A stretch of 64,000 bases of DNA from Holothuria scabra (GCA_037179385.1 CM074179.1:31315903-31379902); one strand, 5' to 3'. Positions 10,320-23,310 are shown, numbered from the stretch's first letter. The notes: generated by a model not told the origin, from the letters alone. A program made the numbers and translations.

Positions 10320-12550
10320 GTGAATGGATGTTTTGCTGTTTTGCTTAATTCAATGAGTATGATGCAAGCTATTGAAAAAGGGCGGCTAGACGGACGTGGA
10401 CTTGTGGTCAACCACTTACAAAAAAGTAAAGCATAAAAAGTTCGTTCAGTCACCTGTGCTTGACTCCTCTGATATGTATACTGAATAATAGACTGATATT
10501 TCTCATTAATTAAGAAATTGCAAACATGAGATTTATATTTCAAGGCCGAATACATGCAACTTCAAACACTTCAGCGGTGCCGCTTCCGGCCATTTACAGG
10601 GTTTTTAAAGTCAAACATTTTCCCGTTCGTTCCAGGTAAACTGTTGGCACTATGTATAGTCTTTACCAGCTAGTCGTTCTCAGACCCCTTTCTTTTCTTT
10701 CCTCCGCTGCTGTGGAATATCAAACTTATTCCTATTACCATCTGTACCGCATATGGAAGTGTCGGGGTGGAGTTAATCCTCTCTACTTTAAACAGGGTGT
10801 TGCAACCCCCTGCTTAAAACATGAAGACATGTTCCCGTTTACCTACCAATTAAATCCCTATAAACAGAGCTACATATTCCTTTGGCATTTCTCAGCTAAT
10901 ACAAAACGTTTTACAACGGGTCAAGTAGTGTTATAAGACTTCTTACAACACCTCATGACACGTTTTAAAAACGTTATAAAACGTTTTGTAACACCACTTG
11001 ACACTTTTTAAAAACATTTTGTGTTACCTCGGTTATTGTTTAAAATACAATTCTATGTATATGTTTTAGAGCATTAACATTAAATTTCATTAGTCAAGCT
11101 GCATTATATAGAAACTGCTATCAAACACACTTTAAATTAGCCTGTTTCTGTCACATGATTAGTCACATGACAGTTGTCATGTCTGTAAATTATATTGGTA
11201 CAGTTATTATTAAAGCAAAATTAACGAAATGGAACCGATATTTCTTTGAAAGCTACTTTAATCAGTTTTTTGTAGCAACATTTTAACAAATAGTTTAACA
11301 TTTGAAAGAAAATATGAAAGTATTAATAGAAAAGGTCCTTAAACAGCAAAGATACAGTTTCGCTTCAATACAAGGAAGACGCGCCATGCCAATATAAATG
11401 CCACCGATTCTTTTTTTAAAGCCGTGAATATGATTGGAAGCAGTTGTATTATCCTTGAAAGAAGATATGGCAAGAGCAGTGCACACGAATTTTACACTGA
11501 GAGCTTATAAATGAATGCACAGATGAAGTAGTTGCTTACACGAGTGTGATGATGATTAATACAGAAGCATGAGCTTACGTGTGCTACATTGTCAAGCGGA
11601 AGGGAGAGACACGTAACAAAACAGTTTTTCACGTGACGTCACAATTGGTAAGCCACTCTCACTGCCAGGCAAACATCAATAGTGTTTTCGTGCAACTGTC
11701 GCACGTGAGTCTTTGTCTACTTTCCAGACAGCTGCACTACCTGGCGTACTCCACTAGTTTTTGCCCGTAAAAATGGGCGGAGCTTGTGACGTCAGTGGAA
11801 ACACTGTTCATTCAATAAAGACGTAGTACGATTTTTTGGTATATTTGAAGGATACTAAAAGAAAAGATACTTCAAAAAGCACCTGCAGGAAATATATATT
11901 TTTTGATTTCGGCAGAGAAAATCAGACGAAATCGAGCAAGGTCCCGTAATTTTGGTATTTGGCCAATTTAGAGGTAACTTGGGAAACTTACGCAGGCATT
12001 TCAATGAGAATTCAGTCCAAAAAGGTAATTATATATTACCTTTACAATTCCATTTTCCACAACCCTGGATGGTACACTTTCCCTCCCTTATAATGCATTG
12101 CTTGTGAACAGCTTCATGTATGACGTCATTATACAACCTGTCCCCTGGTATACATGTCACTACGAAGGCTTACACAGGATTGTTCGACGTGGCGTGCTCG
12201 ATGTACCAAAACCGCTTTAAGTACTGTACGTATTATGCGGTTCTTTCAGCTAACCACTGCGGTAAGTTAGGGCCCCTAACCGACCTCTTTCCACTCACCC
12301 ACACACATACACATATACACACACACACACACACACAAACATTTGAGCTTTGGGGTGGTTTGGTGGTACAGTGGCCGAATTTGTAAGTACCCCCATCCTG
12401 GGCCCTGTCACTTCGATCAGCACACCACATGATAGTCCACTGAAATCACAGTAATGGGACATAAAAATCTATCTAACTAATATCTGACGAACTTCTTTAG
12501 TTGCAGATTGATTTAAGATTTACATCCGTTTCAAATGTGTTGGTTGTATA
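10320..12550. other. Unassigned intergenic DNA with short inverted repeats and a CA tract
   Basis: No gene recognised. Short hairpins occur near 10785-10830 and 10900-11010 (aaaacgttt / aaacgtttt with gtcaagtagtgtta). A (CA)n tract lies at 12299-12336, followed by a tRNA-like stretch (ggtggtacagtggccgaat). Confidence 0.4.
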
Positions 12551-12554
12551 GTGT

Positions 12555-13650
12555 TTAAATTCAATTCAATTTCAATTCATTTATTCCAGTATAAATATAT
12601 AAATAATTTACAAAAATGAGTGATAAAATAAGGTTACAATAAGACAACATATGCAAGGTTAGTTCACATTAAAACATTAAAGGACTAAAAGTCTCCAACA
12701 AATCGTCTAGATTGTTCGAAAAGGACTTTTCTGCAGAAAAAGAAATTCTTCAATAAAGTTATGCTGTACTTCGGTGAAATGAATGGATTTCTTATGAATG
12801 TGATTGAACATTGAGGCTTTTGAAATAATTATACAATGGGTAATAATGATCATCTTTAATTTTTGTGGCCACTCGTATAAACTCGATTTTGGCAAAGACA
12901 GTCCCAGTAAGTCTGATGTAATTAAAATCTAGGTGAACCATCTTTGCAGAATACTTTAAACATTTTGCAATTCCGTCCTAGTCCTTTCGCAAAATGAAAT
13001 AATACCAAACTGGCACTGCCTAAAAAATGTGGGAGTATGACAGATTTAAAAGCACGCTCCTTAGCCTCCTTTAAAAACTAATTAAACACGCAATATATGC
13101 TAATACAAACATAATATAGTACACATTACTGAAAATACGGGAAATATTAGAAAAAGTCTTTTATTCATACATACGTCTTAACAGAGGCGTAACCACGGGG
13201 GTGAGAGTTGGGGGGTCATAACCCCTCATGGTCCAACCTTGCAATGCATTCAAACATAACAGCTGTTTTTGCTCTCTATCTTTGGACTTTTCCCTCATGT
13301 CGTGTCCCCTGACAACAACCCCCCCCCCCCACGCACACACACACACACAATCCTGGCTACTCCCCTGCTTCTAAATATTTGATTTTAGTAGTGCGTTCCA
13401 CCTCTGATCCTTCAATTATGACACATTATGACTTAGGCAAAAGTAAACCATCATCCTTGATGTTCTTATTAGTAAAAAACATTTCCTTTGATATTTTAGG
13501 ATTAAGTATTAAATTTCTTCTATTGCACACTGAAACAATTCTATTTACAGTCTGCAAGCTGATAATTTGCGCCTGCATGAGCTTTGAACAAAAGGCTAAA
13601 GGCAGTTTTGAAGGCTGGGAATAACTTTTGGTTGGGAAAAATGACACTTT
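12555..13650 (-). pseudogene. LINE 3' fragment (non-LTR RT), interrupted
   Basis: On the minus strand 13650-13380 encodes a post-YADD reverse-transcriptase stretch (LQTVNRIVSVCNRRNLILN, then NPKISKEMFF and IEGSEVERTTKIKYL). The remainder reaches a tail made of AATTG-type units at 12555-12590, typical of CR1/L2/Jockey-like LINE ends. Stops and frameshifts are frequent. A 180-bp insert (13188-13370) splits it. Confidence 0.5.
13188..13370. mobile_element. Small hAT-like insert within LINE fragment
   Basis: Ends cagaggcgtaaccacggggg and ctggctactcccctg are imperfect inverted repeats resembling the CAGTGGCGTAGC termini of the element at 36467-38197. It contains a C-tract and CA repeats. No clean target duplication is visible. 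Confidence 0.45.
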
Positions 13651-14955
13651 TGGATTGAGAAGAGGAACATTCTTCCATAAAACTCAAATTTTCTTACTTT
13701 CCTTAACGTGAACAAAATTATTGATTTATTCATTTTATCAAAAGCCAAATTTTTCTGCGTGATTCGTGGTTCCAACTTTGCAGTCGCCATTCTTTAGGTA
13801 AACCGTCGTTTCTGACGGGCTTCTGGTTGCTGAATAGAAGCCTGGCCTCCTCCTCCTCGTCCGGTATATCCTTTCACTGCGCTTAGTCGAGTCGGTTTAG
13901 AAGGTTCATTGTATCAGATAAATTTCACAATCTATTACATGACTTTAACGAACTCCCTAATTAAGCACATGACTTCGACCGTGGGTATTAAGTTCTTAAC
14001 TGTTCATTAATTTAAGCAACAAAGGTTATTTCGACTCAGTCTGAAGCCTTGTACACAGGATGGCGTCAGGATTTGCATAAAAGAAGGGTCAAGCCCTCCG
14101 TCGTGTCACCAATAACTTGAAGTCCCGACAAAGACAACGAATCTCTAAAATAGAGGAAGAAAACTTTTCGGGCGCTTAGCGGGAGAAATTTTTTACTTGT
14201 GGTGTGGTAAAAGGCTGAAAATTTGACTTCGAACGAAGAAACTTGGATGCATTTGAATTTCAGGGAGAACATTTGAAAAAAATGGGTTTTAAGGAAAATT
14301 TGTGTTCTTTATTGAAGAAGCTGCTCTATTTCCTGTAAGCAAAATCAAGTACATTGTCGGTGCCACTGAGGATTAATGCTAAACTATGAGTGAAAGCTAC
14401 CAGATAAAATTGGAAGATTCCACAGTAGAGTTGGGGGCATCATTCCCCTCAAAAAGAGTCATGTCCTCTTGCCCCTTGCCACAAGTCTATTAACAATGTA
14501 TATACCCGCACCAAAGTTTAAACCGTGTATAACTCGTTGTAATGCCATATGATTAAAGTATGCTTATTGCCATACCCAGTTTTCCTCCGTTGAACATATT
14601 ACCGCCGAATCCGAGTACTTAAGTGATGGTCTGGTTTGGTCGGGCATTAGGGTAATCCATTAGTTATAATCTTTTAAATTATTTTTTTCACTGCATCATG
14701 GTGATTTTCCCCAAAATCAACCTTGATTCCTTCAATTTGACCACATATTAAGAATTGTATATAGACAATAATATCAATACGATTTAAAGCTGAAGCACCC
14801 CACTAATGGCCGCGTTTACTGGCTGCTTGGATTTGTCCAAATACAAACTCACATTTTATTTAAGAAGACACTTCTTCGCTGTCCCCAATTCAATTTACTA
14901 TGAATTGTGTTTACATCGCAATTTTAAATATCACTACGCGTCCATGTTGTACAGA
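13651..14955. other. Unassigned AT-rich intergenic DNA
   Basis: No exon, RNA or repeat recognised on either strand. Confidence 0.4.
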
Positions 14956-14959
14956 CTCA

Positions 14960-15213
14960 GTTACACCGACTGCATGGTCAAGTGATGAGAGCATCTAACT
15001 TGCAGTCGGGATGTAAGGAGTTCGAGTCCTGGCCAGGTTATACCGAAGACCTGAAAAAAGGATCCTACTGCTATTTTGCTTTGTGCTCAACATACGAAAT
15101 GGAGTAGGGAACACGAGCCAGTGAGCCACAACCGGAAAAAGTCGTGGTCGGTGCGACTCAAATCAATTGATTAGAAACTGCTTGGGCCGTAAAACTCCAT
15201 CAACTGGTACCTA
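14960..15213 (+). mobile_element. tRNA-derived SINE, full-length copy
   Basis: The head resembles a tRNA: an A-box-like 'tggtcaagtgatgagagcat' at about 14973 and B box 'ggagttcgagtcc' at about 15020. The unique body (ttgtgctcaacatacgaaatgg, gagccacaaccggaaaaa, gggccgtaaaactccatc) ends in an ACTA-type tail (cctaactaact). Other copies: 7405, 21126, 29120, 38930, 40960, 42782 and 44070. A LINE is inserted at its tail. Confidence 0.75.
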
Positions 15214-15227
15214 ACTAACTATATTTT
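15214..15227 (+). repeat. LINE target-site duplication, left copy
   Basis: actaactatatttt, identical to 20444-20457. Confidence 0.75.
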
Positions 15228-15546
15228 CAGTTCAGGTCTTCGTCGAGAGCGGACGTGTTTTTGCGGAGCTCTCGCGGATCGTGCTGAATTTTGGCATTGT
15301 GTTGTGCTGTGCTGTGCTGTGCTGCTTGTTATACTAACATATACTACTGTCATTTTACTGAAGTGTTGGGTATTGGGTGTAGTCTCTCGCTTGGGGACGT
15401 GGTTTAGCCGTGCTCGTTTTAAACCACGCCTGGTCTATAGTGTAGTGTTGGGTTCCCTTTCTATTTTCCCTGCCTGGGTTTGATCTGCTGTGCTGAAGTT
15501 TTCTCTCTAGTTGCTGGGTGGCCTTGTGCCACAAACCTTTGTTGCT

Positions 15547-16705
15547 ATGCCCGGAGGTCGGGATAGCAGTATCGTTAAGTTACAGTTTGAGTCGAGGGGG
15601 AATGTTACACCCCAGCATGTTTTTCTGTGTTGAAGAACAATAAGGTAGAGGTTAAGGATAGAGAGATGCTGCAGACCCTTGCATCCCGAAATACGTATGA
15701 TTTGAAGTTCCGGACTGATGCTGCCCGATTAAAGGGGGGTTTTCTCCCTTAAGGGTGTGGAGGGTCTCACTGTCACCCCATATGATCGTTGTGTGGTGGT
15801 GACGGTGTTGTACCTCAATTTTGAGGTAGATCAGGGCCTGGTTGCGAGGGTTCTAGGACAATACGGAACTGTGTCTGACTGGCGTTGGGTAAAGTATAAT
15901 GAAGGTAAAGTTGGCCGGTTTTCTCAACGGAAAGAGACAGTTCCGTATGGAGCTAAAACGAGACATCCCCTCCGTCCTGTTCATAGGGGGTTCTAAGGCC
16001 CACATCAGGTATTTTGGCCAGCCCCGCACCTGTTTCCAGTGTAGGGAGGAGGGGCATGAGGCCAAGTCATGTCCAAACAAACGTTGTGGCAGATGCCTGC
16101 AGTTGGGGCATGAGAGGGCAACATGTCCCAATCAGGTGCGGTGTAACCTGTGTGGGGAGAAGGGACATGTCTCTGGTGCCTGCCCCACATCTTACTCTGC
16201 GCGTACAAGTGCAGATGTGGAGCCGGCAAGTGAACCCTCGTCTTCAGACCCTGAAGCAATGGTGGAAGATCCCAGGTCCCCTACGCCTGATGAGGTGGCA
16301 CATCAGGTGGAACAAGAGTTCCTAGCTTCTAAGGGATGTGAGGTGGTCTGTGGGAACCCTGAGGTAGGCCCTTCCCAACCCTCCACATCAGTACCTGTGG
16401 CACAATCCGCACCAGCTCCTGGCGAGGCTGGAATAATGACAGTGGAGAATGACCTCCAACTGTCATCGGATTCGGAGTCTGACACTGCCATGTCAGATGT
16501 GGGAGGACCTGCCTCAGAGCCTCCACCAAAGGACCCACCATCTGGGGAGGGTTGGTTTGATTTGTGTGAGGCCGTTGAATTCGAGCCCAAGTTGAAAAGG
16601 TCGGCCTCAGGGGAGGTGTCCGACCGGGGAGGGGGAGTTCGTCCTTCTGTGCCACCAGCACCAGATCCATGTAATAAAAAGGCCAGGTCAGAGACAGTTT
16701 TGTAA
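15547..16705 (+). pseudogene. LINE ORF1 (three CCHC knuckles), frameshifted
   Basis: From ATG at 15547 (MPGGRDSSIVKLQFESRG) the frame breaks within 100 bp and again near 15750 and 15895, then stays open to 16705. The C-terminal half has three zinc knuckles (CFQCREEGHEAKSC, CGRCLQLGHERATC, CNLCGEKGHVSGAC), then an acidic Ser/Pro-rich tail. It is the nucleic-acid-binding protein of the LINE. Three knuckles in a row fit Tx1-like ORF1 proteins. Confidence 0.75.
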
Positions 16706-16723
16706 TTTCACACTCCACATTTC

Positions 16724-19700
16724 ATGAATGGTCCCCTGTCCCTCATGACCCAGAATGTTAACGGCGTGAGGGACAGTCGGAAGCGATCCAGAATATTCCA
16801 ATTTTGTAAATCATTAGGTGTGGACTTCGTTTTCCTCCAAGAGACTCACATTGTTTATGAGGACGATGACGATGTCTACACCTGGTCCTACGAATGGGGT
16901 GGGGGTTTGTACGCTTCCTTTGGTTCCGCATCTTCCTGTGGATCTGTAATTTTAGTTTCTCCAAGATGGACTTCCCTGGTCGGAAAGGTTGATCATGATC
17001 ATGAGGGCCGGTTGGTATGCATCACCATCAAACATCCTTGCGGGAACTTCTTCTTATGTAACGTTTATATACCTAACCAACCTACAGACAGAAGGAATTT
17101 TTTTGCTACCCTGCCACCCTTCGTTCCTGGCTGTGCCCCTTGTATTCTATCTGGAGACTTCAACTGTTTCCCTGACACACGGTTTGATTGAATGTCCACC
17201 TTCACATCTTCAAGCTGTAGTGTCGGTATGGTGGAGTTGGACATGTTCACAAAGAATCACGATATGGTTGACGTTTGGAGAGTGCAGCATCCTGGCTTGT
17301 CCGTATTCACTTGGCACCGCCCTGATGGCACGGACGCCTCAAGGTTGGACCGGGTGTACGCTCCAACGGCTCTGTCACCAAGTGATTGCGAAGTTGTGGC
17401 ATGTCCAATTTCGGACCATGACGCAGTTACTGTCTCATTCCAACCCCCAGAGTCATGGCCAGTAGGAAGGGGGTTCTGGAAAATGAACACAGATATTTTA
17501 ACGGAGGCTGAATATAGCAAAGATTTTAAGGCCAGGTACGAAGGGTGGCGAACTTTGAGGCCGGCCTTTTCAACAGATTTAGAATGGTGGGATGATGTAA
17601 AGACCCGCCTCAAACGTTTTACAGTGGAATACTGTGTAGCAAGAGCTCGTCGAAGAAGGGAGGAGTTCCTTTCACTTTGCTCTAGGGAGAGGAACGGGGA
17701 CCCCTCCGCACTTCATGCAATCCAACAGTATCTTGATGGAAAACTACACGGGGCCCGCGTTCGTGCTCGTGTGCATTGTGTGGAGACGGAGGAGAAACCA
17801 ACCATTAAGTTCTACCGAGACGTCACAAAGTATGCCATCGATCGCAGTATAAAAGCTGTCCGTGACGCCCACGGTGTGGTACATAAGGACCCTCTCGACA
17901 TTGTAGAAGAGTATAAAAACTTTTATGAGCAGCTGTATACCCAGGCAGATGTCGATCAAGACCTTCAAAAGTCCCTATTAGATAATATTAACAAGACCCT
18001 CTCTAAAGATCAGAATGATGAACTTGGCTCCCCTTTGACTATTGACGGGCTCTGGAAGGCAGTGGCGAAGATGAAAGACGGAAAGGCACCTAGGTCTGAC
18101 GGTATTCCAGTAGAATTCTATAAACGCTTCTGGGGTACCGTAGCACATGATCTTCGTGATGTGTTCGTCTCTGCCTTCCTCGCTGGCTCATTGAGCCACT
18201 CGCAGCGCACAGGCATAATAACTTTGCTGCCTAAGCCAGGAGACCCCTCGAACCGAAAAACAAACGGCCAATCACCTTGTTAAATGTAGATTACAAGATT
18301 CTGGCGAAAGCCCTTTGCAACAGGCTAGGCACAGTTATGCCAGATCTTGTAGGGTCCTTTCAGACATGTGCGGTACGGGGACACAGTATTCAGCAGAACC
18401 TCTGGGTGGTGCGGGACTTAGTTGAATACGTGATGGACCGTGATCTTCCATGTGCGCTTGTCTCCCTCGATCAGGAGAAGGCCTTCGACATGGTTGATCA
18501 TGGATTCCTCTTTAAAATTTTGAAGAAGTTTTGTTTGAATCCAGTTTTTGTTAAATGGACCTCCTTATTGTACAATAGTGTAAACAGCCGGGTTATCGTT
18601 AATGGCCTACGGTACCGTCAGACCCCTTCAGTGTCCAACGTGGCGTACGGCAGGGGTGCCCCCTATCACCATTACTATACGTATTGTTTAGTGAATAACT
18701 AGCAAGAGCCTTTCAAGTAGAGCCTTTGTTTCAACCATTTCACATTCCCGGTGGTGTTGAAGTTAAGTGCCTTCAGTATGCTGATGACGTCACATGCGTA
18801 GTCTCCGACCTAGCTTCCTTCAAGGCCCTTACTGGCACGTTGTCTCAGTTTCAAAGAGCCACAGGTGCCAGACTGAATCCCAATAAGACCAAAGGACTTC
18901 GCCTAGGTAAGTGGCGGTCAAGAAGACTGCCCTTCACTGCATCATGGGTAGATGACGCCATAAGGATCAACGGCATATGGTTTGGTTATGGGAAAACCGA
19001 GTTACTTACCTGGAATGAGAAAGTGGACCTGGTGGAAGCTAGGTTGAAGGACTTCGGCGAGCGCCACATTAGCCTGTTCGGAAAGGTGACAGTTATCAAT
19101 CGTTTTATTTATCCCCTTTTGTGGTATCCAGGCACTGTTCTCGTTGCTCCAAAAGGTGTCCTGTTGCGTCTCGAGAGGGCTGTGTTTAGGTTTTTATGAT
19201 CAGGGAAGACGGAGCTCGTAAGAAGAGGGATGGTATATCAGGATGTTAGGCGTGGTGGGTTGGGCCTTGTGCATTTTCCTTCCAAACTCCGTTTTCTCCT
19301 GACCAAGTGTGTTTATAGTGCTGTAGACAGCAAAATGCATTTTGCCTATTTTTTCCGTTATGGGGGGGGGGGGGGATTATCATTCCGTCGATTCTTTCCC
19401 TCCCTGTTTAGTAACAGTGAACCCCACAGCTGGAGGCCCTCGGAAGCATACAGTCAAATGAGAGAAACGCTCCTTATTATGTATACACTTGGGGATGTTT
19501 CACAGTTAAGTGCAAGGGATCTACACGGGGCTGTTTTTGAAGAATTGGTTGGCCAGGTCCAATCCAACCACTGTGCTTCAGGGTCGGAAGTGTGGCATGT
19601 AGTCCACAGCAGATCATTAGATTACGGCAGGCGAGACCTGTTATGGCGAATCGCACATGATGCTATTGTAACTAATCTCAAGCGTCTTCGGTGGCGTCTT

Positions 19701-20126
19701 GGAGATGGCATTTGCCCACGCATTGGATGCACAAAGTGGGAGAGTGTGCCACATGTGTTTTGGCAGTGTGAATTTGTGGCCCCCTTCTGGCAATCGTTCC
19801 AAGTCCTGACTGATCGCTTGACGTTGTGCAACACATGGGCGGTCGGCCAGGACTATGCCTTGTATGGTCTTTCACCCCCGCTTTGCAATACAAGTGTTCA
19901 GGGCATACTTACCTTTGTTTCGGCCTCCATAAAGCTGGCCTTATGGAGAGACCGATGTAACATTGTTTTTAGGGGGATAGGGAAGCCTGCGGACGTCGTC
20001 CTGGCGTCGGTGAGGGCGGAGGTGAGGGTTGAGTCCGACTTCGTTCGTTTGCCAAGGTCGGCGTTCGGTAGGCGATGGGGTCCACTCGTTTCGGTGAGGA
20101 GGAACCGTGTGGTGGTAAACGTGTAA
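16724..20126 (+). pseudogene. LINE ORF2 (endonuclease and reverse transcriptase), four lesions
   Basis: Endonuclease: MTQNVNGVRD, FLQETH, SGDFNCF and ISDHDAV. RT: SDGIPVEFYKRFW, SLDQEKAFDMVDH and YADD at 18777-18788. C-terminal: CPRIGC...HVFWQCEFVAPFW. The LDQEKAFD motif fits L1/Tx1 rather than CR1 or RTE. Breaks: TGA at 17189, a frameshift near 18260, a frameshift near 18650 (motif GVRQGCPLSPLLY is out of frame) and TGA at 19197. The copy cannot make a full protein, but most of each domain is intact. Confidence 0.85.
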
Positions 20127-20443
20127 TTGGGTGGGTCTGTAGGGTGCTTATGTTGTTGTAAATAGTCTTGTGAATGTCTGTATGTATAGCTTTATTACTG
20201 TAAGGACATTTTTTTCTGTACATAGTTTTGAAAATATCTGTATATATAGCTTTATTATTAGGATGAACGTAATTTCTGTACATAGTTTTGTAAATAGCTG
20301 TATATATAGCTTTATTACTGTAATGAACATAATTTTCTGTTTGATTTAGCAGTTTGTAAATAGTTTGCATTTCTGTTTCTGCCCGATCCGGTTTGAGTTT
20401 TGTTTTTGTTTGTATGTGCCGTTTCAATGCACTTAAAAAGCTC

Positions 20444-20457
20444 ACTAACTATATTTT
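20444..20457 (+). repeat. LINE target-site duplication, right copy
   Basis: actaactatatttt, matching 15214-15227. Confidence 0.75.
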
Positions 20458-21125
20458 ACAGCCTGAAGCTTGTCTGCTTCGAGTTAACAATTCATCCTCT
20501 GAGTAGCTTGGATTAATTAGCTAACCATATAAAACAGGATTTGTTCATTGTTTAGCCACCTACGTACTGACTGACTGGAACCATCGATAGACCCACATGA
20601 GTTCTATAATTCACACATGCCGAATAAATAAACCAGTTACTTTACATAGGCTTAAGTTACTTAACGTTTACTTAACGGCAAAAGCTGCGGCAAAAGGAAA
20701 AAATTCACTCATGTAGGCAAACGAAGGTTTGCTCACATTGATTCGGCAACGGCAATACGGCTATATCCGGCAATCGATGAATACCGCTTCTGGCAAAAAC
20801 GGAATCGGTGGTGGAGCGATTGATTGCCGGTGCCGGATGGTATCATTGCAAATTATTCCTAGCGACAATGTAACCTCAAAGCCTTCGCGACTTTCGTGCA
20901 AGAAAAAACCCTAGAAAATCAGATTTTTAAGCTGCTGTTATTGAAATTTCAGTTGTTTGGTGAAGAATATATCCTGATGAAATAATCCAAGGAAATATAT
21001 TGTACCACGACAAACGAAAGGCAAAGTACACAAGGTCCGAAAATTTCTAAACTTTGGGAAGAATCTGAAACGTGTGGTGAAATTTAACTAGTGGTTTAGC
21101 GAAAAACATTTTGGCTGTTGAGACA

Positions 21126-21360
21126 CAGTACGTGTAGCTAGTTAGTTAGTTAGTCAGTTAGTTAGTTAGTTAGTTAGTTAAACAGCCATTCAATCAGTCA
21201 GTCAGTCAGCCAGCCAGCTAGTCAGTGAGTCAGTCAGTCAGACAGTCAGTCAGTCAGTCAATCAGTTGGATGGAGTTTACGGCCCAGTTTCCAACCTATT
21301 GGTTGGAGTCAAGCCTGTGACGGCCTTTTTTCCAGTTGTGGCCCAGAACGTGTACTGCAG
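21126..21360 (-). mobile_element. SINE copy with long GTTA/GTCA tail
   Basis: The reverse-orientation SINE body (ggatggagtttacggcccag, gttgtggccc) is preceded by an expanded gtta/gtca tetranucleotide run (21136-21262), which is its tail in reverse. Confidence 0.6.
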
Positions 21361-22070
21361 CACCTAGGCCTATTAGTTTTAAGTGGGCCTAACGAAGTAG
21401 GCCTAGCTATAGCCTAGCCTGGACTTCGCCAAATGGCCATGGTAAGCTGCAGCCGTAGGTCATTTACTCAATTATTAAGACTGAGAAAGATAATTGCCCC
21501 GACCCTGTCCGAAACTGGAAACATAATTAGCGTAGGGCTTGCAGGTGTTTAGTTTAGACCAACGCCTTTCTTTGTCTATAGGGATGGGCTAAACTTAAGC
21601 CATAGCAGGGAGGCGAGTGGGAGGGCGTTAGGGTATATCAAGGTTTAATTTAGGCGTAATGATTTCGTGATTCTTAATGGCCACCTGTCGCATACCGTAA
21701 AAAAGGCCTAGGGCATAGGTCTATCCTGAGCTTATAGCCTAATCCCATAAAGACCGAATTAGTTCCTGACAGAAAAATCCTAAGCTTAACTGAGCTGGAA
21801 GGAGCGTCCTACAATAAGAAAACGGGGCACGCATAAGAGTCACGTGTGGCGGGAATGCAATTGTGTGGTTCCAGCAATAATTTTGTACACCCTTTTTGCT
21901 GCTTGCGTAGGAAACTGTGTGTTCTCGAACGCATTCGTACGGAGCGCTGTTTGTAGAAGCGTATGGTGACATATTGCTGCAAATAAAAGCGAGTCGAGCA
22001 GGAATTCTGTTTGGTCTGGTTTATGTATTACTTTTTGGTTAGGGTTTAAGGTTAGGGATAGGGTTAGGAC
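21361..22070. other. Unassigned intergenic DNA
   Basis: Slightly GC-richer, with many 'taggccta' words. No gene or repeat recognised. Confidence 0.35.
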
Positions 22071-23310
22071 CATTGAACTTTGTGGCCACACTATTTTGAA
22101 CTATGGATCGGCATTTGTGAATTCCGGTGTCGCAGTTTCAAACTTTGGGTCCGCCGAAAAAATTTAAGTCCAATGTGAACTATGGGTCTACACCATTTGA
22201 ACTTTGGGTAGGCAAATATGGACTTTGAGTCCGCTTTAAAAATAGACTAAGTCAATTTTGAACTCAAGGTCCGCATTAAGTCCGTGAATATGGTGAGGGG
22301 GAAATATTACAAAAAATACGTCCCAAGGTCACATGGAAACGCCCTTTGGTTCAGATATTACTTTGATCCGAGGTCATCTTGTGCCACGATTTCGGTCAAT
22401 TCAAGGTCAGCAATCGGTAGTTATGAATTTGATCTCCTCCAAGGTCAGGTGAAAAATCAAAGTTTTTTTAATTTTCTAAAGGCCACTGGGTCACATACAG
22501 GTCACGATGTAAAGGAGATGGAGTTCCGACATTGCTATAATGAGTTACAGCCTGATAATGAAAAACGCTGTGTTTACATGAAAAGTAAATCCCGAGTTCA
22601 GGCTTTACGCCACCACATTAGCCATGTCCATTTAACCAAACATGATTGTTTCTGGGGGATAATTTGATAGGTAGCTCGGCTTCCCGGAGCTAAATATGGT
22701 GACAATATTTAAAATTACGTCAGAAGACGGATAATGGGACCAAGTTTTAAAAACGTTTATCCCCGCCCCTCCCCCTGATCAATATCGGTTGAAGGTACTT
22801 TCATAATTTTTTTAAGTTTTTCAAAGCTGGTCACGTGGGCATATCTCCATATTAATTTCATCGAGTTTCGAGAGAAGACCCTCCACCACTCCGTTCCTTC
22901 TAATTGACCGATTACAGTGTGTTCCGGGCATGTGCTTACACTCATTTCCTGGTTAAAATGACCAAGAAATCCGTTGACTCGATGCATATCCTTGTAAAAA
23001 GGGCCCAGAAAACCAGGGTCATTTTAACAAGGAAATGTAAAAGTTGAAAATTGTTGACAAAAATCCGGGTTAAATTTGACCAGGATGTTTTTAAAGCCAC
23101 TTCCGGATGTCGGATTTTCAAAACATTGCACCGTTCGATTCATCTTGACGAGCAGATGATGACAACGTATAAAAGAAAACTTTTTGAAAAATAAAGTTTT
23201 GCCATAAAACGCCCTCAAAAGGCGCTTTAAGGCGTATTTTTACTACCTCTTCAATTCTGAACTTTGGAGCCCCATATGAACTCAGGGACGGTCCCTGGGT
23301 TCATATGGTT
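22071..23310. repeat. Unidentified repeat with GAACTTTGGGTCCGC-like units
   Basis: At least six diverged units (gaactatggatc, aactttgggtccgcc, gaactatgggtc, gaactttgggtag, gactttgagtccgc, gaactcaaggtccgc) lie between 22071 and 22275. A similar unit is at 23262-23285. An open frame of 127 codons between them (22284-22667) has no recognised family. Confidence 0.4.

Larger units (their letters stand above)
15228..20443 (+). mobile_element. Nearly full-length L1/Tx1-type LINE (about 5.2 kb)
   Basis: A non-LTR retrotransposon flanked by a 14-bp direct repeat. It has a 5' leader with GTGCT repeats (15297-15327), ORF1 with CCHC zinc knuckles, ORF2 with apurinic-type endonuclease, reverse transcriptase and a C-terminal zinc-binding region, and a 3' UTR holding three repeats of about 65 bp (20155-20340). 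It has no long poly(A). Only a few frame lesions are present, so insertion was fairly recent. Confidence 0.85.
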
